A stretch of 64,000 nucleotides of DNA from Selenomonadaceae bacterium (GTDB lineage Bacteria > Bacillota > Negativicutes > Selenomonadales > Selenomonadaceae). Both the position numbers and the translations under genes were made by a program. Of the stretch, positions 50,742-60,200 are shown piece by piece. The notes beneath the pieces are model-generated. The model was not told the DNA's origin. It worked only from the letters and a program-made list of their open reading frames with translations, and did not search any database. The first letter of the stretch is position 1. Each line of letters begins with the position of its first letter. The DNA is taken from the NCBI GenBank assembly GCA_017549815.1, contig JAFYNH010000021.1, positions 1 through 64,000 of the forward strand, written 5' to 3'.

Positions 50742-52388
50742 TTATTCATTCATTAAATTTATTGACGCGCTCAAGGCTCCGAGTTGCCACATTAGCATTG
50801 AACTCGGTATATTGAAGAGTAAATCGTCTGTAAAGCCGTTTAAAGCCATAGAGAGGAACGCCAGCCCTATTCCAAACCTAAATCCTTCAATAAATTTCAT
50901 ATCTTCAAGGTCGAGAGTCTTTTTTGATTTATTGGAGGACTTTTTAGTTGGTTTAGCGGATTCTTCATCGAAAAATTCTTCATCATCGTCGTCGACAGGA
51001 TTTTTTTCTGCAAAAGAGTTTTCTTCCTCAAGATTTTTATCGGTATTAGCAAATTTTCTGCGCGTATGTTCGCTGAAATTCATTTCCTCATTGTGAATAA
51101 CTTCGCGATGATTCCTGCGCAACTTTTTCAATTTAAGAGGCGTTTTTTTCTTACCGAATAAATCTAAGACATTATTTGAAAAATCCGTAAGCAAAGTTCG
51201 GATTGTATTCCTCATTTCCGCCAAATCCTTTGCGAAAGAGCTTGCGGATAAAAATTCGGCTCGTTTTTTATCGGCAAAGTCTTCAATGAACTCGCGAATC
51301 TTAACGAAACGTTCATTTGCACCCAAAGCAAGCGACATAAACATTGTCCCGAAAAAATACCAGAAAAACGCCAATGCTCCAACAATCCCAGTTTCCGCCG
51401 CGAAATTTAAATAAATATTATGCGCGTGGTAAATTGTGACGTTCGGATCGGCAATATAGTAGTTGTATTGTGGATAAACGTATTGATAAGCTCCCCAACC
51501 AATGCCCGTGAAGGGGTGGTCGGAAATCATCGCGCTTGTACTTACCCAAAGTCCGACGCGAACGCTTTCAGAGGTGTCACTTATCGCGAACGTCGACAAA
51601 ATTCTGTTCATAAAGGACGAATCGCTATAAAAAATTATCCCAGTGACAGCCGCGAACAGAATTAAAATGCGCCAATCTTGTAATAAGCCATAAATCGCAA
51701 AGACAATCGCCAAAGTTAGGAAGGCTCCCCGCGAATAAGTCATCGTTAAACACGCCACGAGCAAAATTATCGCGCCGATTAGGATTAATTTATGCGAGCG
51801 ACGTTCAATTTTTGCCAAAATTCCGAGTGCCAAGCAAATACAAACGTCGAGATAGCCCGCAAGCACATTTGGATTTTCTAGCGTTGAAAAAATTCTTTTC
51901 TTTAATTCGGGGAAGGCTTCAGGGTCTGTCCATTTTACGTCCGCCGCGTCTATGCCGAATATGAATTGAAAAAAGCCACAAAGTACTACTAAAATTGCCG
52001 ACGCGCCTAAAGCTTGCGCGATTTGTTTAATCTGTTCGGGCTTGCGGATAGTTTGTCCGACGATTAGATAAGTTAGGGCGTAAATCCCTACGAGCGTGCA
52101 ATAATTATAGATTAGCTCAAAACTTCGCGCCGATGACAGGAAAACGCTCAACGCGCCGATTAGCAGGAAAATAGCGACGGGCACATCAAAGGGCAACGAG
52201 CGCATTTTATATTTTGAATCGATTTGGGCGCGCAGAAACCACGTTATAACGCCAATCATAACCGCCGCCGCCGCGATTGTTGGGGAAAGCGCGAGGAAAA
52301 ACGCTTCTGTCAAAATGGCGTAAATCGTCCACTGTTCGAGATTATTTATTCGGCGTTGTCTGACGAAAACGCTGACTCTGCTATCCAA
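50742..52388 (-). CDS. O-antigen ligase-like (Wzy_C family) membrane protein
   Basis: 548 residues with about ten to twelve membrane segments. The Wzy_C/WaaL signature is visible in YSRGAFLTLAIVFAIYG and in the large loop with HPFTGIGWGAYQYVYPQYN and YHAHNIYLNFAAETGIVGALAFFWY (conserved His). It would polymerise or attach glycan chains at the outer face of the inner membrane. An unusual charged region of about 150 residues (about 350-505, with DDDDEEFFDEES and many Lys) lies before the last membrane segment. The start is TTG after AAGGAGG. It is 15 bases upstream of rex. Confidence 0.78.
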   Translation of the reverse strand: MDSRVSVFVRQRRINNLEQWTIYAILTEAFFLALSPTIAAAAVMIGVITWFLRAQIDSKYKMRSLPFDVPVAIFLLIGALSVFLSSARSFELIYNYCTLVGIYALTYLIVGQTIRKPEQIKQIAQALGASAILVVLCGFFQFIFGIDAADVKWTDPEAFPELKKRIFSTLENPNVLAGYLDVCICLALGILAKIERRSHKLILIGAIILLVACLTMTYSRGAFLTLAIVFAIYGLLQDWRILILFAAVTGIIFYSDSSFMNRILSTFAISDTSESVRVGLWVSTSAMISDHPFTGIGWGAYQYVYPQYNYYIADPNVTIYHAHNIYLNFAAETGIVGALAFFWYFFGTMFMSLALGANERFVKIREFIEDFADKKRAEFLSASSFAKDLAEMRNTIRTLLTDFSNNVLDLFGKKKTPLKLKKLRRNHREVIHNEEMNFSEHTRRKFANTDKNLEEENSFAEKNPVDDDDEEFFDEESAKPTKKSSNKSKKTLDLEDMKFIEGFRFGIGLAFLSMALNGFTDDLLFNIPSSMLMWQLGALSASINLMNE

Positions 52389-52410
52389 ATCCCCGCCTCC
52401 TTAAAAGTTT

Positions 52411-53262
52411 TCATACAGAATTTTTCGCCGACAGTTCTTTAACTTCCGCGAGCGAAAGCCCAGCATATTCGGCAATTTCTTCGAGAGTCAACTTGCCTTT
52501 TTTAAGCATTTTTAAGGCACTTTCAAACGCAGTTTCGCGACGAATTTCTTCCGCAGTTTCACGACGAACTTCTTCTGCGGTTTCGCGGCGAACTTTTTCT
52601 GCGGTTTCACGACGAACCCGTTCAATAATTTTATCCATAAACCCGGACATTTTATAATCCACCTCTTCCTCTTCTTTGTGAATTCTGACTTTATCGGCAA
52701 TTTCTCTGTAAAACATTTCGTCGGGCACGGCGCAAGCGAAATCATGCATCAATTTTCCGAGAGGAGTATTGTCTTGAATCGAATTGTTGACGTAGACAAT
52801 ATGTGATTCGTCGTTAAAAAGTTTATTCTTGCCGACAATCATTCGTTCAATAAAATAAATTGGCTCATTCAGTTTAAGAACGTCCCGCTCCGTGATAAAG
52901 ATAACGTAAGTTTCGGGCAAGGCGTCGAAATTTGCACTCGTCGGAAGGGAATTCGCATCAAGCATACTGCTGTTATAACGTGCCCTTTTTGCGCCCGCTC
53001 CCTTATTTTGTCGTTGAATTTCAATGTTAATTGCCTTTCCCTCTTCGGATTCCGCATAAATATCAAGTCTGACATCGTGCCCGCGCAGATTTTTAACGCT
53101 GTATTGCGTTTTGACGCTCTTGACCTTGAGATTTTTATTCAAAATAATTTTCAAGACGAATTCGGTTAGCTCAACGTCGTCTTCAAAAACTATCGACATA
53201 AAACCGTCGTCAAGCAAGCGGGCGTTCCTCATTGCCTCGAAATATTCTTCTTTAGTTATCAA
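52411..53262 (-). CDS. Rpn/PD-(D/E)XK nuclease family protein with octapeptide repeats
   Basis: 283 residues. The N-terminal 190 residues fit the PD-(D/E)XK family often labelled transposase (SIVFEDDVELTEFVLKIIL, HDVRLDIYAESEEGKAINIEIQRQN, giving D and E-x-Q acidic sites). Residues about 215-250 are four copies of an octapeptide (VRRETAEE), giving a charged helix, then LTLEEIAEYAGLSLAEVKEL. Such proteins are linked to recombination and are common as multi-copy genes. The start is TTG; it overlaps folC by 11 bases. Confidence 0.75.
   Translation of the reverse strand: MITKEEYFEAMRNARLLDDGFMSIVFEDDVELTEFVLKIILNKNLKVKSVKTQYSVKNLRGHDVRLDIYAESEEGKAINIEIQRQNKGAGAKRARYNSSMLDANSLPTSANFDALPETYVIFITERDVLKLNEPIYFIERMIVGKNKLFNDESHIVYVNNSIQDNTPLGKLMHDFACAVPDEMFYREIADKVRIHKEEEEVDYKMSGFMDKIIERVRRETAEKVRRETAEEVRRETAEEIRRETAFESALKMLKKGKLTLEEIAEYAGLSLAEVKELSAKNSV
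52530..52625 (-). repeat. 24-base tandem coding repeat
   Basis: Four units of 24 bases (CGCAGTTTCACGACGAACTT type) code for VRRETAEK/E. The unit keeps the reading frame, so copy-number change would only lengthen the helix. Confidence 0.85.
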
Positions 53263-54502
53263 AAATTTTTCGCCTCACATTCCCTATTAAATACAACGAA
53301 CCCGCAATAATTTTCACATCGCCCGCAGAATTTTTAAGCCGTTCAATCGCCTCAAGGTTATTTTCGACCGCCGCGCAGGGAATATCATTTTCGTGCAGAG
53401 TTTTGCATAAAATTTCGGTTGTGGCGGCGCGTTCGGAATTTGGCGGCGTTACGATAACAAAATCATCTGCGCGGAATAATATTTTAATCATCTCAGCGAA
53501 ATTTTTATCACGAAGTGCGCCGAAGACCCAAATTCTTTTACCATTCGGGAAATTTTTATCCAAACTGTCGCGAAGAGCCTTTGCGCCGTGAGGATTATGC
53601 GCCCCGTCGATTATAAAAACGCCCGCAGAATTTTTAATGACTTCAAAACGTCCAGCCCATTTGACTTGCGCTAAACCTTTTTCAATCGCCGCGTCATCAA
53701 GCTTTAAAAGCTCCGCCGCCTTAATCGCAATCGCCGCATTAAATTTTTGATATTCGCCGCGCAGGTTGAGCATTAAGCTTGGAGATTTCAGCTTTAAGGG
53801 ATTGACCTCATAAAGCGGAGAATTTTTATCTTTGGCAACTTCGCGGATAATCTCAAGCGGCAAGCCTGTTGCGCCCGTTACGACAGGAACATTTTCCTTG
53901 ATAATGCCCGCCTTATTCCGAGCGATATTTTCCAAATCGCCCAAAATATTTTCGTGGTCAAGCGCAACGTTGGTGATAACGGACAATTCGGGCGTAATAA
54001 TATTGGTTGAATCGAAAGTTCCGCCCAAACCGACTTCAATAACCGCAATATCAACAGCGCGTTCCTTAAAATATTCAAAGGCGGCGGCAGTCAGAACTTC
54101 AAAGTGCGTGGCGACGACGTTACAATCCTTAACGCGGAAAATCATTTCGGCAAAATCGTTTTCGGAAATATTTTCACCGTTGATTTTGATTCGTTCGCAG
54201 TAACTTTCCAAATGCGGCGAAGTAAACAGTCCGACGCGCAACCCTTGAGCCTTAAGCATTTCAGCAAGCATGGCGCAGACAGAACCCTTGCCGTTGGTGC
54301 CCGCAACGTGAATCGTCCGATAAAAATTTTGCGGCTCGCCGAGTGAGGCAGTTAATTCTTTGATTCGTTCAAGCCCTTCCTTTATCCCGAATACGCAAAG
54401 CCAATCGAGATATTTGAGGGAATTAACGTAGCAGGGAAGTAGGGAAGTAGCACTAATTCCCTCATTCCCTATTTCTCTATTTCCCTTATCATAAGTTTTC
54501 AA
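53252..54502 (-). CDS. folC: Folylpolyglutamate synthase / dihydrofolate synthase
   Basis: Adds glutamate to folates (and joins Glu to dihydropteroate) with ATP. The core starts near YVNSLKYLDWL. Key blocks are the P-loop HVAGTNGKGSVCAMLAEML, GLFTSPHLESYCERIKING, GLGGTFDSTNII and IDGAHNPHGAKALRDSL. The start is uncertain: no start codon lies at the family's usual position, and the best is TTG at 54502 after AAAGGA, overlapping valS by 14 bases. This gives a leader of about 25 residues (KTYDKGNREIGNEG and following) encoded by a heptamer array. Confidence 0.9.
   Translation of the reverse strand: MKTYDKGNREIGNEGISATSLLPCYVNSLKYLDWLCVFGIKEGLERIKELTASLGEPQNFYRTIHVAGTNGKGSVCAMLAEMLKAQGLRVGLFTSPHLESYCERIKINGENISENDFAEMIFRVKDCNVVATHFEVLTAAAFEYFKERAVDIAVIEVGLGGTFDSTNIITPELSVITNVALDHENILGDLENIARNKAGIIKENVPVVTGATGLPLEIIREVAKDKNSPLYEVNPLKLKSPSLMLNLRGEYQKFNAAIAIKAAELLKLDDAAIEKGLAQVKWAGRFEVIKNSAGVFIIDGAHNPHGAKALRDSLDKNFPNGKRIWVFGALRDKNFAEMIKILFRADDFVIVTPPNSERAATTEILCKTLHENDIPCAAVENNLEAIERLKNSAGDVKIIAGSLYLIGNVRRKIFDN
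54431..54487. repeat. Heptamer/octamer array inside the folC 5' coding region
   Basis: GGGAAGTA units and the reverse-sense ATTCCCT/ATTTCTC/ATTTCCC units lie between the valS stop and the conserved folC core. They are translated as part of the folC leader if the TTG start is right. Confidence 0.7.
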
Positions 54503-57140
54503 GCTGATTAATCCTTTGTTCGAGCGAAGAAATTTTTTCATTAGCGGCAACAAGTTTATCGCGCTCTGCTTGCACGACATCGGCGGGGGCTTTGCTTAAA
54601 AAGCGTTCGTTGTTGAGTTTGCCTGAAGTCGACGCCGCGCCCTTGCGAACTTTTTCAAGCTCTTTAGTAAGGCGGGCAATTTCTTTTTCAGTGTCGATTA
54701 AACCTTCAAGCGGCAAATAAATTTCGACGCCTTCAATCACGCCGCTCATTGCGTGAGAAGGTTTTTCGTCGGCAAAAATTATCGGCTCGGCAAATGCAAG
54801 TTCGGAAATATAACTAACATGTTCCTGCAAATTAATTTTATTATCAGTGTTGGCGACGCGCAGAATAATTTTAGTTTTCTTGCGCGAATCAATTCCGATT
54901 TCCGATTTCAAGTTGCGGATAGTCTTAACGATTTCCAAAATCTGGTTGGCGAATTTTTCAATGCCGTCTTTATCGTCGGGAATGAACTCGCGCAATTCGT
55001 CTTCCGTAACCCAGTTCACAACCATAATGGAACCTTCGGCGTTGGGGAGCTTTTGACGAATGACTTCCGTTAAAAACGGCATGAACGGATGCAAAAGTCT
55101 TAAAGCCTTTTCAAGCACCGTCGCCAATACGAATAAAGCGGTTGCCTTAGCCCGTGCGTCCGAGCCGTAAAGCCGCGATTTGGTAAGCTCAATATAATAG
55201 TCGCAGTAATAGAACCAAATAAATTCGTAGAGGAGCCGCGCCGCCTCGCCGAGTTCAAATCGCTCAATATTTTTAGTAACGTTTGCGCGAGTTTTCTCAA
55301 GGCAGGAGAATATCCACTTATCGGCGAGTTCAAAGGATAAGGTGTCAGGATTCGGGGGCAAGGGATTTTCTTCCAAGTTCATGAGCAAAAAGCGCGACGC
55401 ATTCCAAATTTTATTCGCAAAGTTCCGCGCAGATTCTACCTTCGACCAATAAAATCTTAAATCATTGCCCGGCGTGTTGCCCGTGACGAGCATAAAGCGT
55501 AAAGAATCCGCGCCGTATTTCTCGATAACTTCAACCGGGTCGACGCCATTATTGAGCGACTTAGACATTTTGCGCCCCAATTCGTCCCTAACCAAGCCAT
55601 GAATAAACACGTATTTAAACGGAACTTTGCCTTGAAATTTCAAGCCCATCATAACCATACGCGCAACCCAGAAGAAAATTATATCGTAGCCCGTCACCAA
55701 AACGCTTGTGGGATAAAATTTCTTAAGCTCCGCCGTGTCGTTCGGATAACCGAGCGTCGAGAAAGGCCATAATCCCGAACTGAACCAAGTATCCAAAACG
55801 TCTTCATCGCGGCGCAAATTCTTTCCGTGACAATGCGGGCATTCGTGAACGTCGGTTTCTGAAACAATCATTTCGCCGCAATCGTCGCAATACCACGCGG
55901 GGATTTGATGCCCCCACCATAACTGCCGACTTATGCACCAGTCGCGAATATTTTCAAGCCAGTTAATATAAATTTTCGTGAAACGTTCGGGCACAAATTT
56001 TAATTCGCCCGACTTAACCGCCTCAATCGCGGGCGCGGCGAGCGTTTCCATTTTAACAAACCATTGCTTGCTGACAAGCGGCTCAATCGTCGTGTGGCAA
56101 CGTTGACAATGCCCGACGGCGTGTTCATGATTTTCAACCTTGACAAGATAGCCGCCCGCCTCCAAATCAGCGACAATTTGCTTGCGGCATTCGTAACGGT
56201 CAAGCCCGCTGTATTTACCCAAACCGTCAGACATTACGCCCGTATTTTCGATAACTTTAACTTGCGGTAGATTATTGCGAAGTCCCATTTCAAAATCGTT
56301 CGGGTCGTGAGCAGGAGTAACTTTAACCGCGCCAGTGCCGAAATTTTTATCGACATAGGAATCGGCGAACAACGGAATTTCGCGATTGACGAGCGGAAGG
56401 ATTAATGTTTTGCCGACAAGATTTTTATAACGTTCGTCGTCGGGGTGAACCGCTACGCCCGTATCGCCCAACATAGTTTCGGGGCGCGTCGTCGCAACTT
56501 CAACATAGCCGCTACCGTCTTTGAACGGATAACGAATATGCCACAAATGCCCTTGTTCGGTCTCGTGTTCGACTTCAATATCACTGAGTGCCGTATTACA
56601 TTTCGGACACCAATTAGTTATACGGGTACCGCGATAAATCAAGCCTTCATTGTAAAGCTGAACGAAAACTTTTCTGACGGCGGCAGAGCAACCTTCGTCC
56701 ATAGTGAAACGTTCGCGCTCCCAATCGCAACTTGAGCCGAGCGTCCGCAGTTGATAAGTGATTCGGTTGCCGTATTTTTCTTTCCATTGCCAAACGCGCT
56801 CCAAAAATTTTTCGCGTCCGAGTTCATAACGATTAGTGCCTTCGCCGCGCAGTTGCTCTTCAACTTTAGCTTGCGTCGCAATGCCTGCGTGGTCGGTGCC
56901 GGGCATCCATAAAGTATTGTCGCCTTTCATGCGGTGATAACGAATCAAAATATCCTGTAAAGTTTCGTCAAGCGCGTGCCCCATGTGAAGTTGCCCCGTG
57001 ACGTTCGGCGGCGGGATAACGATACAATAAGGCTCGCCCTTTGCGTCGGCTGTCGTGTGAAAATGTTTATCGCGTTCCCATGCCGCATAAATTTCTTTTT
57101 CAAAATTCTGCGGCTCGTAGGTCTTAGGAATGTTACTCAA
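54489..57140 (-). CDS. valS: Valyl-tRNA synthetase
   Basis: Charges tRNA-Val. The class I signature HMGH is in PPPNVTGQLHMGHALDETLQ and KMSKS is in GRKMSKSLNNGVDPVEVI. The editing domain, the zinc-ribbon-like CDDCGEMIVSETDVHECPHC insert and a C-terminal coiled coil (LEKVRKGAAS ... ISSLEQRINQLENL) are present. The start is TTG after AGGAGG, giving MSNIPKTYEPQ and 883 residues; an upstream in-frame TTG lies inside the -35 box. No T-box leader is visible. It leads a run that ends with rnr. Confidence 0.97.
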   Translation of the reverse strand: MSNIPKTYEPQNFEKEIYAAWERDKHFHTTADAKGEPYCIVIPPPNVTGQLHMGHALDETLQDILIRYHRMKGDNTLWMPGTDHAGIATQAKVEEQLRGEGTNRYELGREKFLERVWQWKEKYGNRITYQLRTLGSSCDWERERFTMDEGCSAAVRKVFVQLYNEGLIYRGTRITNWCPKCNTALSDIEVEHETEQGHLWHIRYPFKDGSGYVEVATTRPETMLGDTGVAVHPDDERYKNLVGKTLILPLVNREIPLFADSYVDKNFGTGAVKVTPAHDPNDFEMGLRNNLPQVKVIENTGVMSDGLGKYSGLDRYECRKQIVADLEAGGYLVKVENHEHAVGHCQRCHTTIEPLVSKQWFVKMETLAAPAIEAVKSGELKFVPERFTKIYINWLENIRDWCISRQLWWGHQIPAWYCDDCGEMIVSETDVHECPHCHGKNLRRDEDVLDTWFSSGLWPFSTLGYPNDTAELKKFYPTSVLVTGYDIIFFWVARMVMMGLKFQGKVPFKYVFIHGLVRDELGRKMSKSLNNGVDPVEVIEKYGADSLRFMLVTGNTPGNDLRFYWSKVESARNFANKIWNASRFLLMNLEENPLPPNPDTLSFELADKWIFSCLEKTRANVTKNIERFELGEAARLLYEFIWFYYCDYYIELTKSRLYGSDARAKATALFVLATVLEKALRLLHPFMPFLTEVIRQKLPNAEGSIMVVNWVTEDELREFIPDDKDGIEKFANQILEIVKTIRNLKSEIGIDSRKKTKIILRVANTDNKINLQEHVSYISELAFAEPIIFADEKPSHAMSGVIEGVEIYLPLEGLIDTEKEIARLTKELEKVRKGAASTSGKLNNERFLSKAPADVVQAERDKLVAANEKISSLEQRINQLENL

Positions 57141-57157
57141 AATTTGGTTCCTCCTGT

Positions 57158-57175
57158 TTGTGAAAGTATTCTTAA
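57158..57175. promoter_or_regulatory. Rex-like operator at the valS promoter
   Basis: TTGTGAA, 4 bases, TTCTTAA, compared with the Rex palindrome TTGTGAA-N4-TTCACAA: the first half is perfect and the second is 5 of 7. It spans the predicted transcription start of the operon that contains rex, where a repressor would block initiation. Confidence 0.45.
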
Positions 57176-57203
57176 TAATAAACTGCCGCCGCCTTAAAGT
57201 CAA
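57175..57203 (-). promoter_or_regulatory. Sigma-70-type promoter of the valS operon
   Basis: On the minus strand TTGACT, 17 bases, TATTAT, about 35 bases before the valS start codon. This is among the best promoter matches in the window. Confidence 0.8.
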
Positions 57204-57219
57204 TTAGGAATGCGTAATG

Positions 57220-57252
57220 AAAAAAAGAGCCTCGACATTTCTGCCAAGACTC
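57220..57252 (-). terminator. Intrinsic terminator of the giant repeat-protein gene
   Basis: On the minus strand GAGTCTTGGCA, a GAAA tetraloop, TGTCGAGGCTC (11 pairs, three G-T), then seven T. It lies between the giant gene and the valS promoter. Confidence 0.9.
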
Positions 57253-57276
57253 CTTAACTGTTAATCTGCTAATTTA

Positions 57277-60200
57277 TTATCTTTTTTCCCAGTGTCCCTC
57301 ACTGTGATTCGCTGTGTATTTACTGCCGTCATTAAGTCTGTATTCAACGTTTGCGGCGTCGCCCTTAATCTCAAGTGACGAGCCGTCCGTCAATTCAATC
57401 TTCGTGCCGCCCGCATTTACCGTTGTCGACGCAATCTGTTCAAGCCCAATCGTCGTCAAGTCGATAACGTCACCCGCATTAATCGAAGCGATAACGTCGT
57501 TGCCATTTTCCATTCCGAAGAAGAACGTATTATGACCGCTACCGCCGAAAATCGTATCGTTATTCGCACCGAAGCCGCCCCAGATACTGTTGGAAGCCGT
57601 GCCGCCTATTATCACATTGTCCAAATCGTTGCCAACAAGCGTCGTGTTGCCATTCGCCGTCGAAGCGTCAAGATATTTAATTTCGCCGTGATAAATGACG
57701 CCGTGTGTATTAGTAAGGCGGTCGTCAAGCCAAACTTGCGCGTCGCCAACGTCCGCTCCGACTTTCATAGTAGCATTCTTCGCGGCAACAACGTAGAAGT
57801 CAGCAAGATTATCAAATTCACCTTGCGTATCAACTTTTGCAATGCGGTCGTTGAGCTTAAAGTTTTGACCAACTGCGTCTTGCAACCTCAGATAATCGTT
57901 GTCGCTCTCATTAATCGCCATGACAATATCTTTGTCGCGCATAAAGACATTCGTAACGATATTTCCGCTGGACAAGCTGATATTATCCGCGTCGTAATCG
58001 TTCGCGTCAGACATGAAGTCAAAGCCCGTGATTGTATCGCGCCCGTCGCCCGCCGTGTATTGGAAAGTCGTAATGCCGTTTTTATTTTCGGACGTGTTGC
58101 CGACCATAAGGTCTCTGCCTGCCGCCGACCACATACTTGCATTGCCTGTGCCCGCAATAAGTGTATTCTTCGCGCCCGCCTTGCCAATAAGTTTTGAATC
58201 ACCTGCGCCCGCTTGCAATTTATTTATGTTGTAGAATTGCGCGTCGGTGCCGTTTAAGTTGCCCGTGCCTTCATTCAGATTGACTTCGACCGTGCCCGAA
58301 TATTCGCTGAAGTTCAAGCCGCTACCGCCGTTTTTATTGCCGTAGAAAACATTCGCCTCAAGAGAATCATGAACGCCAATATCTTTGCCTTCCTGCGCGA
58401 TTGCGGCGTTGTAAGTGTTCTTGCCGTCGATAACTTTTACTTCATAAGGCGAGGCAACGTCGCTGTCGTCATAACTTACAAGCTCGTCGCCGGGTTCAAG
58501 TCCGTCGAAGGTTAATTGCGCGGTGCCCGAACTCATTACAAGCCCGTCTTCGCCGTAGTTAAACTTAATGCTTGAAAGGTCACTTATATAAATCGCGTCG
58601 CCAGTTTCATAGCCGTTGTTGAAGTTGTGAACTGTATTCCTGCACTTGTTACCGAGTACGATTGTTGCGCCTTCCATTCCGCGCAGGTTTTCATCGGTGA
58701 CGTAGATTTGATTGTCGCCTGCGCCCGCGTTGACGTAATCGCCTTCGCCAGCAAAGGCTGTATCGTTGCCGCTACCGCTAATCAACGTCGAGCCACCTGT
58801 CTTTTGCGTGTCGGAAGAACTCTCGGCGTAATTGCCTTTCATAATCAAATCGTCACCTGAAGTGCTTGCGTTAAGGACGCCGCCTTCTTTATGAGTAAAG
58901 CCTACGCGCAGTTTGTCGCCCGAATAATCGACGAGATTAGCCCACGTGCCGCCTGTCTCGCTAGCATCTGGATCGAAGACAACAACCGCGTCGCCCAAAG
59001 TCATTGCGCCGTTGCCGAATTTTATATCGTTAGTCTTAATCGCTTCGAGCATATCGTGATACTCGAAACTTCTAATATTGGCGTTGTTATTCTCGTCGTA
59101 ATTTTGGAGTGTCACTCTGCCCGAAGTCGGTACAATCGTCGTGTCGCCGTTATTCTCAACGTCAACAGTCGTGCTGGCGTTATGGCGATTAGCTATCGTA
59201 TCGTTGCCTTTGCCTGCCTTGACTGAGACTTTGGCGTCTTTGCCGTCATTAACTACTACGTCGCCGCCGTCGCCGAGTTCAATATTTTTATTGTCAGTCG
59301 CCGTCTCATCAACATACGCCGCATTATTGCCGTCGTCGTTGAATTTGACATCTTGGTCGCCGCCGAGAAGTGTAACACGTTTGGAATATTTGCTGTTGCT
59401 GAAGTCTATATTTTGGACTTTGCCTGTATTGTTATCAAGCGTCAAAGCCATTGGGCTATCAAGATTACCCTTTGCGATTACCGACGCCGCCGAATCGCCG
59501 CTGAGACTTACAGTCTTGTCGGACGGTTCGCCGATAAGGTCAATAATTATATCTTTGTCCTTAGTTTTCTCGGTTATCGATTTATTATTCGGGTCGTAGA
59601 TATAAACGCTGTCGCGCCCCGCAATGAACGTGTCGCCGTCTTTAGCATTGAACGATTGATTGTTGACGCTGTAAGAACCGCCCTTGAAGACTGTTAAGCT
59701 TGCGTCTATGTCGAGTCCGTGAATAATTTGCCCGTCGCCCGAAATGCTGACGCCGTTATCGTCGCCAAGCAGAATGTAGCCTTTATCGTTGACGTTCAAA
59801 GTACCTTCGGGCATAAGGAAAATTGCCTTCGAGAGACTGCCGCTGATTGTGTCGCCGCTTGACAAGCCATAAAGCGCGATAACGTCCGTGCCGTCGTTGG
59901 CGACCGTAATTTTATCGCTCGACGCGGTGAATGGCTTATCGTTCAAATTAATATCTTCAAGGTTGCCGCTGATTGAGCCTTCAAACTCGCCGATATTCGT
60001 TACGTAGCTGTTAAGGTCGGTGGTGAAGACAACTTCGCCGTCGAGAGTGTCATTGATATTAAATTTATTGTCGTGGAAAGTAAACGTGCCGTTTTCAGTC
60101 GTGCGGGCGTTGATTTCGGGGGCACTGCTGACAATCGCGCCATTTTCTAAACCGAAGAGGCTCGGAACTGCGCCGTCGGCAACAATCGCCTCAACGTCGT

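Noticed and set aside
57141-57174. T-box leader before valS
   Set aside because: The predicted transcription start is only about 30 bases before the start codon, too short for a T-box.
57141-57203. A longer ValS N-terminus starting at 57203
   Set aside because: That TTG lies in the -35 box of a strong promoter, and the ribosome site points to the TTG at 57140.
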